Positions 1 through 7,171 of a stretch of DNA of 52,933 nucleotides are shown here, in pieces (the first letter of the stretch is position 1; the number at the start of each line of letters is the position of its first letter). The DNA is from a virus, in IMG/VR virus record IMGVR_UViG_3300012920_000054, positions 1 through 52,933 of that record; one strand, given 5' to 3'. The position numbers and the translations under genes are program-made. The notes under the pieces were generated by a model that did no database searches, had not been told where the DNA came from, and saw only the letters and a program-made list of their open reading frames with translations.

Positions 1-1089
1 AATTTGTCCTAAGTTCTCACCACCCGGTAATGTGTCAACTTTTGAACCTCTACCTTCTGCCGTTTGTGCAAAGAAGTAATCTTCCAACATACTCATTGGA
101 TTGTAGGCACTATCTGCCACACTTGCACCTGAACCATCTTTGGATTTGCCTGGTACACGTTTTTGTTGTACTTCATACTTAACTTGTTCTAAGTATTGTC
201 TTGCTTTGTGAGGTGGCATATTACCAACATCAATAAAGAACACACGTCTTTCAGGTGCTCTGTGTACTCTATATATAATAATAGAGTCTTCTAATAATTC
301 TTTTTGTTTGAATACTTTAAAAATAGGCTCTAAAATACTTACACCAAATGGCCAAGCCGCATCCATGCCTTCTGTTAAACTAATATGAACAATGTGTTTT
401 GCATCTACAGGTGTACCTTGATCAACACCATCCAATGCACCTGTTAAATAGCCTCCTCCACTTGTTGGATTTGTAGGACTCATTATACCTGTAAGTCCCT
501 GGCCGCTACCATATGGTCTTGCATGTAAGTTAGAAACTTTAGTTGCTACTTTTTCCTCAAACAAAGGATCTAAGTTTTTAATAAAATATGTTTCTATCTT
601 TTTACCAGCAGTTTCATTTACAATAACTTTTTCAATGTTTGCTTGGTCAACCCAATACAGTTCATATGATTCTGGATCTCTGATGAAAACTTGATCTCCG
701 TACTTAATACTGTTACGGAAAATTCTAAATGCACGTTTATGCATAGTGTTTAGATTACACCATTGCTCTAATGTTTTAGAAATAATTTTTGCTTCTGTGT
801 CGCTTGGAGATTCTGAATACTTAATCGAAAAAGGTAATCCTGATGCTTCATCTTCCTGTGTACCAAATTCTGCAATAACATCTAAGGCCGCATTGATTTC
901 TGAATCGGCATCCATGTTATCATATTGCATATAACGTATAAGCCTGTTAGGCGAGCCAGCATAAACTTCAGGTAACCAACTGGCTAACTGATTAGAGGCC
1001 GCTCCTGCGCCTTCACCGGATTGTTGCGTTTGTAGGTTTAGTGGTAATCCACTATTGTCAACCGGTGTAAAATGTTTTCTCCAACTCAT
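1..1089 (-). CDS. 20: Portal vertex protein gp20, partial (3' end beyond window)
   Basis: Reading the minus strand from ATG at 1089 gives 363 codons open to the window edge, so the C-terminus is missing (T4 gp20 is 524 aa). The protein begins MSWRKHFTPVDN. It contains the portal-family stretches YRVHRAPERRVFFIDVGNMP and, close to the edge, MSMLEDYFFAQTAEGRGSKV followed by TLPGGENLGQ. In T4 gp20 the equivalent segments are strongly conserved. The portal is the dodecameric ring at one capsid vertex through which DNA is packaged and to which the tail attaches. It is the last of three minus-strand genes (tape measure, SGNH protein, portal) and has its own late-promoter octamer at 1121-1128. Identification is from remembered family motifs and is very secure. 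Confidence 0.95.
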   Translation of the reverse strand, partial: MSWRKHFTPVDNSGLPLNLQTQQSGEGAGAASNQLASWLPEVYAGSPNRLIRYMQYDNMDADSEINAALDVIAEFGTQEDEASGLPFSIKYSESPSDTEAKIISKTLEQWCNLNTMHKRAFRIFRNSIKYGDQVFIRDPESYELYWVDQANIEKVIVNETAGKKIETYFIKNLDPLFEEKVATKVSNLHARPYGSGQGLTGIMSPTNPTSGGGYLTGALDGVDQGTPVDAKHIVHISLTEGMDAAWPFGVSILEPIFKVFKQKELLEDSIIIYRVHRAPERRVFFIDVGNMPPHKARQYLEQVKYEVQQKRVPGKSKDGSGASVADSAYNPMSMLEDYFFAQTAEGRGSKVDTLPGGENLGQI

Positions 1090-1120
1090 AAATTAGTCTC
1101 TATTCAAATATTATACACAG

Positions 1121-1128
1121 TATTTATC
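1121..1128 (-). promoter_or_regulatory. Late promoter (GATAAATA) for gp20
   Basis: The minus strand reads TGATAAATAC here, one base from the T4 late consensus TATAAATA bound by gp55. It ends 31 nt before the gp20 ATG in the short gap after the SGNH gene. The same octamer precedes most other structural units of this window. Confidence 0.7.
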
Positions 1129-1150
1129 ATTAGTCAAGTACTTGTCAAGA

Positions 1151-2053
1151 TTACAATGGCCAAGGTCTGCTACCTTCATGTTGTTTATAAGGCCAATCTA
1201 CATCATCTTGTAATTGCTTAGACCACTGTATTTGCTGTATTTTAGCATCAATTAACTTACATTTATCTATAATGCTTTGCGTTACAATATATCCGTTATT
1301 CTGTAAAAACTGGCAGTAAATAGAGCTAGATGGATGAAAATCATCCTCTTTTTTAGACGATTCTTGCGTCTCCCATGCCGGTATCCAAGTAACAGTAGGC
1401 ACCTCAAATGTGTTACCCATTTCGTTAAATAAGGTACTTTTAGACGCCATTTTGTCGTTTAAATGACTATATGTTTGTATTACATCACTGTTATCTCTAT
1501 GCAAATCATTTAACGTTAGATCGTAATTGTTCTGCTGTTCTGGTTCAACAGAGAACATTTGAAATGCTGTATAAGGTGCTTGTTGCATAACTGTTGTTGC
1601 ATTATCTATAATTGCTAAGTCTCTAATTAAGAATCCTCTGTCGCAATATCCAGCATCATTGTTACCAAGATCTAACTGAGAATGTATACTGTCTCCATGC
1701 ATATCCCAATTATGCAGTTGATTTTTTATTACTTCTGTTTCTCTAAACTTCACGATCTTTTTAAGTGTATCTGCAGAAGTGTAATAATCCAGTCTGTGGA
1801 ATGTGCTCCACATAACACCAACTAAATCTGTGTTGCATAAATTATGTGTGTACTGTAATTGGTTAAGTATAGTAGAAATATATGTGTTACCTTGCCCTGC
1901 TTTGGCATAAGATATAAATTCTAAATGGGGATTTTGTTCTGCAATGATGTTTGCCCATGTAGGCCAATACCATTCTGTAAAACTACAACCAACAACAAAA
2001 AATCTTTTATACTTTGCTGTATCTAATTGTGCGAAGTCTGTGATTAAGGACAT
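1151..2053 (-). CDS. SGNH/GDSL-hydrolase-like protein
   Basis: The 300-aa protein has a block-I-like nucleophile region VVGCSFTEWYW (Ser24 in GCSFT), a block-II-like GQGN (Gly53-Asn56), a block-III-like hydrophobic strand (LVGVMWST, about residue 80) and a C-terminal DDFHPSS (about residues 235-241) that would supply the Asp-His pair. This order is typical of SGNH esterases/lipases that deacylate lipids or polysaccharides. No signal peptide or membrane segment is seen. It lies 19 nt after the tape-measure candidate and before the portal, so it should be expressed late; an action on host surface acyl or acetyl groups during assembly or entry is inference. The ATG at 2053 lacks a strong Shine-Dalgarno. 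The substrate is unknown, and a degenerate non-catalytic member cannot be excluded. Confidence 0.65.
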   Translation of the reverse strand: MSLITDFAQLDTAKYKRFFVVGCSFTEWYWPTWANIIAEQNPHLEFISYAKAGQGNTYISTILNQLQYTHNLCNTDLVGVMWSTFHRLDYYTSADTLKKIVKFRETEVIKNQLHNWDMHGDSIHSQLDLGNNDAGYCDRGFLIRDLAIIDNATTVMQQAPYTAFQMFSVEPEQQNNYDLTLNDLHRDNSDVIQTYSHLNDKMASKSTLFNEMGNTFEVPTVTWIPAWETQESSKKEDDFHPSSSIYCQFLQNNGYIVTQSIIDKCKLIDAKIQQIQWSKQLQDDVDWPYKQHEGSRPWPL

Positions 2054-2072
2054 AGTAAGTAGTTATCATCTA

Positions 2073-4997
2073 CTAGCTCAAACCACTTTCACTACTGAGT
2101 TTATCAACTGCTGATACTGTCTTCTTTGTATTAGTTGAAATATTACCAAGATGGCTTTCTATTTTTGTATTAATTGCTAAGACTTGCATAGTAGGATCAG
2201 ATGAAGTAGTACCATCAGCACTCATAGGCATTATACTAGTTGGACTCGGTGTAGGAGCATCTCCAGGAGCAATAGTATCAATTACTTTGTCAACTGTGTC
2301 CATCAATCTCTCACCAAAACCTTTTGATGTTGCATCGTTAAGTTTTTTAAGTGCGTCTGCTGATGCAATTATTTCTGCTGTTTCTATTGCATTTAGTCTG
2401 TCAATGGTGTCAATTAAAATATTCATTTCGCTTGTGAATGCATGTAATCCAGCACCATCTAATTTTGAGAATTTTTCAAATACATCTAATTGTGCATACT
2501 GGTCACTTATATCTGGTCCACTAAACCAACCTTCATCTGTTGCGTTAGCAAATGATTTCATAGCATCTGATATTGCTTCAATACCTGCGGCAGTACTCTT
2601 TAGTTCTGCTTCAGAAACATCTCCTAACTCTTTGATATTTTTAGTTGTGGCATCTTGTAAGGCAATATCTTCCTCAACACTATTTCCAAACAAACTACCA
2701 ATTGCCTGTGCGGCATATCCAATACCTGCGGCCGCTATACCTATACCTGCAAGTGCTACACCTATTGCCGCTAAACCTGGAGCAACTACTGTTGCCGCGG
2801 CTCCTGTAACGGCTAATACAGCACCAAAAATTCCTAGAGGTATTGCTACCATTAATAAGCCTTTACCAAATTCTTTCCACTCCATTTCTGCAAATGAAGT
2901 TATTGCTGTTTCAAGTCCTAATAATGCAACACCAACACCTGCGGCGGCTACACCAAATGCGGCCATGCCCACAGCACCGGCTCCAAAGCCTGCACCTGTC
3001 TTGGCGGCACCTTTACCGCTTGGCATCTTGTTATCAATTTTACTTCCGCCGAACCCAGGCATTTTGCTACTTGCAAAACTCATTGCACTTTCCATGCCTT
3101 TTGAGAACAACGCACCAGCGGCACTCTTAACTGCCTTATAGGCAAATGCAACTAGTAATGCATTAATAATTGTACCACTAAGATCAAACTGTTCTATTGG
3201 TTCGCCGTCTGGTCCTTCAACTGTGTCTGTGTCAACAATTATATTTGCTATAAATCCAAATACTTTAGCAACTGCTCCTGCCACACCTGCTATGGCACCA
3301 AAGGCTACTGCTACAGTATCAATAAATCCTGTTACGTCTGATGCCTCCCAATTCTGAACCCAACCTGCTACTTTGTCTCCCATGTTTTCAATGAAAGGAT
3401 TTACTTTCTTTTTAATTGATTCTGCAAGATTCTTCATAGAACCTGTACCATCTTCAGTTAAACCAAATAAGCCTGAGAAAGCAAGTGCAATTTTTTCTGC
3501 TTGAGCATTAAGTACCTGGAATATAGATTCTGATTCTTCTACCCTAGCAAGTTCTTCTTCGTTGAGATTTTTTAATTCTTCTTCTGTGAGTACTCTACCA
3601 TCAAGTGTCTTTGTGCCCTCGGTGAATGCACTTAAGAATTGTGTTAACGGTGTACCAAAAGACGCAAGTAAATTATTACTTGTTCCTGCTAAACTACCTC
3701 TAAATTTAGCCAATGCATTGTCTAGTGTTGCAGATGCTTTTGCTAATTGATTTATATCTTCAGCCGCTTGTCCTGATTGTCTTAATTGTCCAATAGAAAG
3801 TGAAAGTTGTTTACCTAGATCGCCAAAGTTCTCAATAACTGGTCTAATTTCTGCAAGTTGCTCATCTGTTAATCCTTTAGCGGCATTTACTAGAGTACTA
3901 CCAAACTCATTCATCATAAGTGCGGCCGCTTCTGGGTTGGTTTTACTCAACTCATTTATTTGTTGTATTTTTGCTCTTAAATCTGTTCCTGCCTGTGCAT
4001 CCAAGGCAGTTAGTGCCTCAAATAATTCTCCACCTGCATCTGTTCTAAATGCAACACTTTCTAACATTGCATTTTGTATAGCATTGTTCACACCTTGGCT
4101 CAAACCAGATGCTGACATTTCACTTGCCATGCTTTGAATAGCAGTCACAAATCCATTTGCTTCTGGACCCATTGACTGTAATAATAATTGTATAGAAGCA
4201 TTTGTTGTTAATGTATCATCAGCCGAGCCTGCAATCTCGTCAATACTTTTACCAAGTATTGCAGTTGCTTTTAATTGCATTTCATAAAGTTCGGCACTAC
4301 GTTTTGCTTGTTTTTGTCCGTCAAGCATATTAAGTAAACCAATTTGCTGTCTAAGTTTTAAATCTGAGTCTAAAGCCTCTGACATCTGTGCAAGAGTTAT
4401 ACCAAAGTCTGAACCGGCGCCTGTGATGTCTTGAATACTTTTTGTGAGCTGGAGGAAATCTCTTCTACCAACTACTGCAATTATAGATGAAGCATCTTCA
4501 AATCTTTCATTAAGTTGCGCCGAAGTGAAACCCAGAGACTGCATAGATGCTCTAAAGTTAGCCGCATCGTCAAATGCATCACCGGTACCTAAGTCTAAAC
4601 TGGTTCCGCCTCTGCTGTCTCGTAATTGATTACCTATTGCTTTTAAGCCAATCGCCGCGGCAGAAACAGCCGTTAAGAATATGCCAAATATTCCAACACC
4701 TGTTTTAAGTGCTGATTGGAACATACCTACACTCTTGCCACTTTCACCAAGCAAAGTACCTTTGCCTTTACCGTCTTTAATCTCGTTTATGGCTTTGATT
4801 AATTCATCATTGTCTTTGCCTTCTTCATTACCGATACGATTAATTTCCTTAACAAGGTTTTCCATACTGCCTTTTTGCTTGGTGGAAACACCTTCAAGTT
4901 TTTGTATGGCTTCCAACATTTGTTGCAGAGTCTGTTCTGTCGCCCATGCTGGTGCAGTAAATTGCTGTCCATCTATTGATAAGTTAATGTCTGCCAT
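2073..4997 (-). CDS. Tail tape-measure protein candidate (gp29-like role)
   Basis: The 974-aa protein begins MADINLSIDGQQ with a charged helical N-terminus, then a hydrophobic helix at about 93-122 (GIFGIFLTAVSAAAIGLKAI). A long Ala/Ser/Gln-rich helical middle follows, then two very hydrophobic Gly/Ala blocks at about 665-700 and 712-770, and a soluble C-terminus. Long helices with internal membrane-like segments are the hallmark of tape-measure proteins, which set tail length and enter the host membrane. T4 gp29 is 590 aa, so a longer tail would be expected. It sits head-to-head with the gp26-family gene that has frameshift signals, matching the usual tail-chaperone/tape-measure pairing. A late-promoter octamer lies at 5066-5073. 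Assignment rests on composition and context, not on a recognised gp29 motif. Large antisense open frames inside it are shadows. Confidence 0.6.
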   Translation of the reverse strand: MADINLSIDGQQFTAPAWATEQTLQQMLEAIQKLEGVSTKQKGSMENLVKEINRIGNEEGKDNDELIKAINEIKDGKGKGTLLGESGKSVGMFQSALKTGVGIFGIFLTAVSAAAIGLKAIGNQLRDSRGGTSLDLGTGDAFDDAANFRASMQSLGFTSAQLNERFEDASSIIAVVGRRDFLQLTKSIQDITGAGSDFGITLAQMSEALDSDLKLRQQIGLLNMLDGQKQAKRSAELYEMQLKATAILGKSIDEIAGSADDTLTTNASIQLLLQSMGPEANGFVTAIQSMASEMSASGLSQGVNNAIQNAMLESVAFRTDAGGELFEALTALDAQAGTDLRAKIQQINELSKTNPEAAALMMNEFGSTLVNAAKGLTDEQLAEIRPVIENFGDLGKQLSLSIGQLRQSGQAAEDINQLAKASATLDNALAKFRGSLAGTSNNLLASFGTPLTQFLSAFTEGTKTLDGRVLTEEELKNLNEEELARVEESESIFQVLNAQAEKIALAFSGLFGLTEDGTGSMKNLAESIKKKVNPFIENMGDKVAGWVQNWEASDVTGFIDTVAVAFGAIAGVAGAVAKVFGFIANIIVDTDTVEGPDGEPIEQFDLSGTIINALLVAFAYKAVKSAAGALFSKGMESAMSFASSKMPGFGGSKIDNKMPSGKGAAKTGAGFGAGAVGMAAFGVAAAGVGVALLGLETAITSFAEMEWKEFGKGLLMVAIPLGIFGAVLAVTGAAATVVAPGLAAIGVALAGIGIAAAGIGYAAQAIGSLFGNSVEEDIALQDATTKNIKELGDVSEAELKSTAAGIEAISDAMKSFANATDEGWFSGPDISDQYAQLDVFEKFSKLDGAGLHAFTSEMNILIDTIDRLNAIETAEIIASADALKKLNDATSKGFGERLMDTVDKVIDTIAPGDAPTPSPTSIMPMSADGTTSSDPTMQVLAINTKIESHLGNISTNTKKTVSAVDKLSSESGLS

Positions 4998-5025
4998 AAT
5001 TGTCTTTAAGTACCGTTTTTATGAT

Positions 5026-5033
5026 GATAAATA
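5026..5033 (+). promoter_or_regulatory. Late promoter (GATAAATA) for gp26
   Basis: Exact TGATAAATA on the plus strand, 64 nt before the gp26 ATG at 5098, in the intergenic region between two divergent genes. It lies to the left of the minus-strand octamer at 5066-5073, so the two transcripts would overlap at their 5' ends. Confidence 0.7.
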
Positions 5034-5065
5034 GTTTTGGATATTATTGTGTACCATCTACACAC

Positions 5066-5073
5066 TATTTATC
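5066..5073 (-). promoter_or_regulatory. Late promoter (GATAAATA) for the tape-measure operon
   Basis: The minus strand reads GGATAAATAG, 68 nt before the ATG at 4997. It lies inside the predicted leader of the plus-strand gp26 transcript. Confidence 0.65.
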
Positions 5074-5097
5074 CTTTTTATTAACAGGAGTTTTAAT

Positions 5098-5955
5098 ATG
5101 GCAAAAAGTAAAAGTAATCCATTAGCAGGTTTTTACCGTGCCCCTAAATTATACACGGCAATACCAACTGGTGGAAAATATTATGATGAGGACATCATAG
5201 ACTGGCCTGATACAAATGAATTGCCTATTTTTCCAATGACAGCAAAAGACGAAATGATCATGAAAAATCCAGACGCATTGCTTAACGGAGAAGCAGTTGC
5301 ACAGGTTATTAAAAGTTGTGTACCTTGCGTCAAAGATCCAAGAAAAATGGTTAGCAATGACGTAGACACATTATTAATTGCAATTAATGGTGCAACATAT
5401 GGCGATGAAGTAAATGTATCAGCAAAGTGTCCAGAGTGTGAAACAGACAATAGTGGCGCCGCAAGTGTGCAAACAAGTTTAGATAACATGGTTATGGTTA
5501 AGGACGACTATGAAGTAAACACTGATCAAGGATTAAAAATTACTGTTAAACCATTCCTATATGAAAGCACAATACAGGCAGGACTTGCCAACTTCAAAAC
5601 AACAAGAAGTTTACAGGCATTGCAAGAAGTAGAAGATGAGTTAGAGCAACTTAAAGCATTTAACGAAAACTTTATGAGTATTGCTGGTTTGAACTTTGAT
5701 TTGATCTGTAATAGTGTAAACAGTATTTCTGGCACTGACGCAGACGGTGAAGAGTTTATTGTTACTGATAACAAGAGTATCAGAGAGTTTATGGAAAACT
5801 GTGATGCCGCTATTGGTTCTGCAGTAGAAAAACGTATTGGCGATATCAATGAATTAGGTATCAGCAAAGACTATCAATTAGAGTGTGAGAACTGCGGTCA
5901 TGTATTTAAAACTACTATCGCATTTGATCCTGTAAATTTTTCCACGGCTTCTTAG
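5098..5955 (+). CDS. 26: gp26-family baseplate hub / tail-assembly protein
   Basis: The ATG at 5098 is preceded by AGGAG with a 7-nt spacer, so the upstream TTG extension is rejected; the product is 285 aa. It resembles the T4 base-plate protein family (gp26): N-terminal NPLAGFYRAPKLYTAIPTGG, then KDEMIMKNPDALLNGEA and VIKSCVPCVKDP. It holds two CxxC pairs, CPEC at about residue 116 and CENC near residue 264, suggesting a zinc ribbon. T4 gp26 is 208 aa and acts in central hub assembly. Codon 281 ends a canonical -1 slippery heptamer (5934-5940), four codons before the TAG stop. A start-less -1 ORF follows, so some ribosomes probably make a 359-aa fusion. Family identity is likely; the exact structural role in this phage is inferred. 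Confidence 0.8.
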   Translation: MAKSKSNPLAGFYRAPKLYTAIPTGGKYYDEDIIDWPDTNELPIFPMTAKDEMIMKNPDALLNGEAVAQVIKSCVPCVKDPRKMVSNDVDTLLIAINGATYGDEVNVSAKCPECETDNSGAASVQTSLDNMVMVKDDYEVNTDQGLKITVKPFLYESTIQAGLANFKTTRSLQALQEVEDELEQLKAFNENFMSIAGLNFDLICNSVNSISGTDADGEEFIVTDNKSIREFMENCDAAIGSAVEKRIGDINELGISKDYQLECENCGHVFKTTIAFDPVNFSTAS

Positions 5956-6012
5956 CAAAAGCAAAACCTGAGGCAGTACTGGAGTTAATTAACAGACTCC
6001 GCAAAGAAGCCG
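5934..6012 (+). promoter_or_regulatory. Programmed -1 ribosomal frameshift signal
   Basis: The heptamer A AAT TTT (5934-5940) is in the zero frame of gp26 and fits the X XXY YYZ rule. Four nucleotides downstream, CGGCTTCTT (5945-5953) is perfectly complementary to AAGAAGCCG (6004-6012). Inside the loop, GGAGT (5981-5985) can pair with ACTCC (5996-6000). The outer stem overlaps the gp26 stop codon. Slipping back one base enters the open -1 frame at 5940. A miscounted T in the 5-T run would be the alternative explanation. Confidence 0.7.
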
Positions 6013-6176
6013 ATACCTTAGAAAAGAGCCTTATAGAAATTGCTGTGTATAGTGGCGGAAGTATATCATGGCAAGATGCTCAACTTATGTCCATTAAAGA
6101 ACGTGAATTGACTGTTAAGGTAATCAACAAATATAATCAAATCAAAGCAGGTAAGACTGTAGGGGAAGAAATGTAA
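5940..6176 (+). CDS. -1 frame extension of gp26 (frameshift product C-terminus)
   Basis: Seventy-eight codons are open in the -1 frame from the slippery site to TAA at 6174-6176. The sequence starts FHGFLAKAKPEAVLELINRL and ends QIKAGKTVGEEM. Upstream in the same frame there is a TGA shortly before the heptamer and no ATG or GTG at the beginning; the first ATG is 50 codons in. Independent translation is therefore unlikely. The segment is helical and charged with a SISWQDAQLMSIKERE motif, similar in style to the second domain of tail-assembly chaperones such as lambda gpT; it may be the counterpart of T4 gp51, but I cannot show that. Expected product: residues 1-281 of gp26 plus these 78, total 359 aa. 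Confidence 0.7.
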   Translation, partial: FHGFLAKAKPEAVLELINRLRKEADTLEKSLIEIAVYSGGSISWQDAQLMSIKERELTVKVINKYNQIKAGKTVGEEM

Positions 6177-6195
6177 GAGACACTTCGTGTCTTTT
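6175..6195 (+). terminator. Rho-independent-type terminator after gp26/-1 ORF
   Basis: AAGAGACAC-TTC-GTGTCTTTT forms a 9-bp stem (one G-U) with a 3-nt loop, its right arm ending in a T run. It overlaps the -1 ORF stop codon. Confidence 0.65.
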
Positions 6196-6728
6196 CAATC
6201 TACATTCATTCGTTCGTTTCACTCACTTCATTCACTTGATTGAAACTTTTTATTAAGATAATCGATTTCATGCAGATTCCGAGGTCATATGAAGCCAACC
6301 AATAAGGCTTCATAAAAAAAGGACTTCATGCGAGTACACGTCGGCCATAAACGAAGACAGGTATTTTGTTTGCACTCTATTGGGCTCTGACCTTACCAAA
6401 CCTGCGTCGATTTTTAATCTCATCTCGCTTCACTTATGAGAATATAGAGTATAGCAATACTTTTCACAACTATTAAGACTTAGCAAATGTATCTCACCAG
6501 TGGGTGGACATTTAAGCATCCTTTCGGGTAGTGCTAAGAATCGCATAACAACCAATGCTCATGCTTACCATCACACGTCAGGATGGATTTCGCAACGGAA
6601 TCATAATTGGCCCGTCAACCGTATGTGTTGTTTGTATGTGTTTTAAGAGTTAGACTTTGTGTCTGTGAGTGCCATGTTTGTATTCAGTAGATACTTATAT
6701 ACACCGATATTAGTGTATAAATTTTTTT
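6196..6728 (+). ncRNA. Probable structured non-coding RNA (no ORF)
   Basis: This roughly 530-nt stretch has no credible ORF but many perfect helices. TTTCAATC (6193-6200) pairs with GATTGAAA (6238-6245). A 9-bp hairpin spans 6288-6314. TCTCAT (6418-6423) pairs with ATGAGA (6436-6441). Two three-way folds follow. In the first, CTTAGCA/TGCTAAG (6479-6485/6532-6538) encloses AAATGT/ACATTT (6485-6490/6508-6513, sharing base 6485 with the outer arm) and ATCC/GGGT. In the second, CCAAT/ATTGG (6552-6556/6606-6610) encloses CCATC/GATGG (6568-6572/6582-6586) and ATTTC/GGAAT (6587-6591/6597-6601). The U-G pairs work only for a plus-strand RNA, and a plus-strand terminator closes the region. The 5' end and promoter are not clear. 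It matches no tRNA, tmRNA, RNase P or intron core that I recognise. Confidence 0.5.
6698..6728 (+). terminator. Plus-strand terminator closing the non-coding region
   Basis: TATACAC (6698-6704) pairs perfectly with GTGTATA (6713-6719) around an 8-nt loop, followed by AA and seven Ts (6722-6728). It faces the convergent GIY-YIG gene. Nothing protein-coding on the plus strand ends here, which supports a plus-strand RNA upstream. Confidence 0.6.
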
Positions 6729-6732
6729 GAGT

Positions 6733-6750
6733 AAAAATGCTCTTAAGAGC
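6733..6750 (-). terminator. Possible minus-strand terminator after the gp55-GIY-YIG operon
   Basis: On the minus strand the 12-base palindrome GCTCTTAAGAGC overlaps the stop codon of the GIY-YIG gene and is followed by ATTTTT. The stem is short (4 bp plus a TTAA loop), so this is tentative. Confidence 0.4.
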
Positions 6751-7171
6751 CTTTAAGGTGTTCCTTAAGAATTTGAGAGCCACCTATACGAACATTGATT
6801 ATGCCGTTGTAGTAGTCATCACTGAGTAACACTTCTCTGTCGAATTGTTCCTTGGCTTCTAAATAACTTGATATGCCCCTGCTAGGACAAAAGTGAAGAA
6901 TTTCTCTGATAAAATTCTCCTCGCCATATTTTTCTACATCTTCTTTGAGATGATCTGAACTTCCCCAATATGTTTTCCAATCGCTTTCTTTGTAACCACG
7001 ACGTTTGTTCTTTTTGCCTTTCAAGGGAGGTTTGGTTGTTTTGAACTTGGCTAGTTTTTTACCAACATACTTCATGCCGTTCTTTTTGTTTGTGATTAGA
7101 TACACAAATGCTTCACAGTCTTCTGGTAATGTGTCTATAATTGCTTTTTCGTATAACCAAGGACTACGCAT
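6743..7171 (-). CDS. GIY-YIG family endonuclease-like protein
   Basis: The 142-aa protein carries the two-strand signature of GIY-YIG nucleases: FVYLITNKKNGMKYVGKK, with Tyr24-Leu-Ile and Tyr35-Val-Gly. A basic segment (about 45-60, KGKKNKRRGYKESDW) and a YWGSSDHLKEDVEKYGE region follow, as in short phage nucleases of this family. Such proteins are often freestanding homing endonucleases (T4 Seg type) or resolve DNA in repair. Its ATG overlaps the gp46 stop by one base (TAATG), so it is translated as the last gene of the gp55-gp47-gp46 operon. That stable placement in a replication/recombination operon favours a resident role over recent invasion, but this is inference. Confidence 0.75.
   Translation of the reverse strand: MRSPWLYEKAIIDTLPEDCEAFVYLITNKKNGMKYVGKKLAKFKTTKPPLKGKKNKRRGYKESDWKTYWGSSDHLKEDVEKYGEENFIREILHFCPSRGISSYLEAKEQFDREVLLSDDYYNGIINVRIGGSQILKEHLKGS

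Noticed and set aside
2287-3141. 284-codon plus-strand ORF (and several shorter ones) inside the tape-measure gene
   Set aside because: Antisense shadow of a repetitive Ala/Gly-rich coding sequence; Pro/Ala-rich translation, no ribosome site, opposite to a convincing gene.
5047-5097. Upstream TTG start extending gp26 by 17 residues
   Set aside because: AGGAG sits 7 nt before ATG 5098, and the extension has no ribosome site and lies over the minus-strand late promoter.
6196-6728. tRNA, tmRNA or group I intron in the non-coding gap
   Set aside because: No T-loop GTTCGA, no acceptor CCA arrangement, no alanine-tag reading frame and no intron P/Q/R/S core found on either strand; neighbouring genes are not interrupted.
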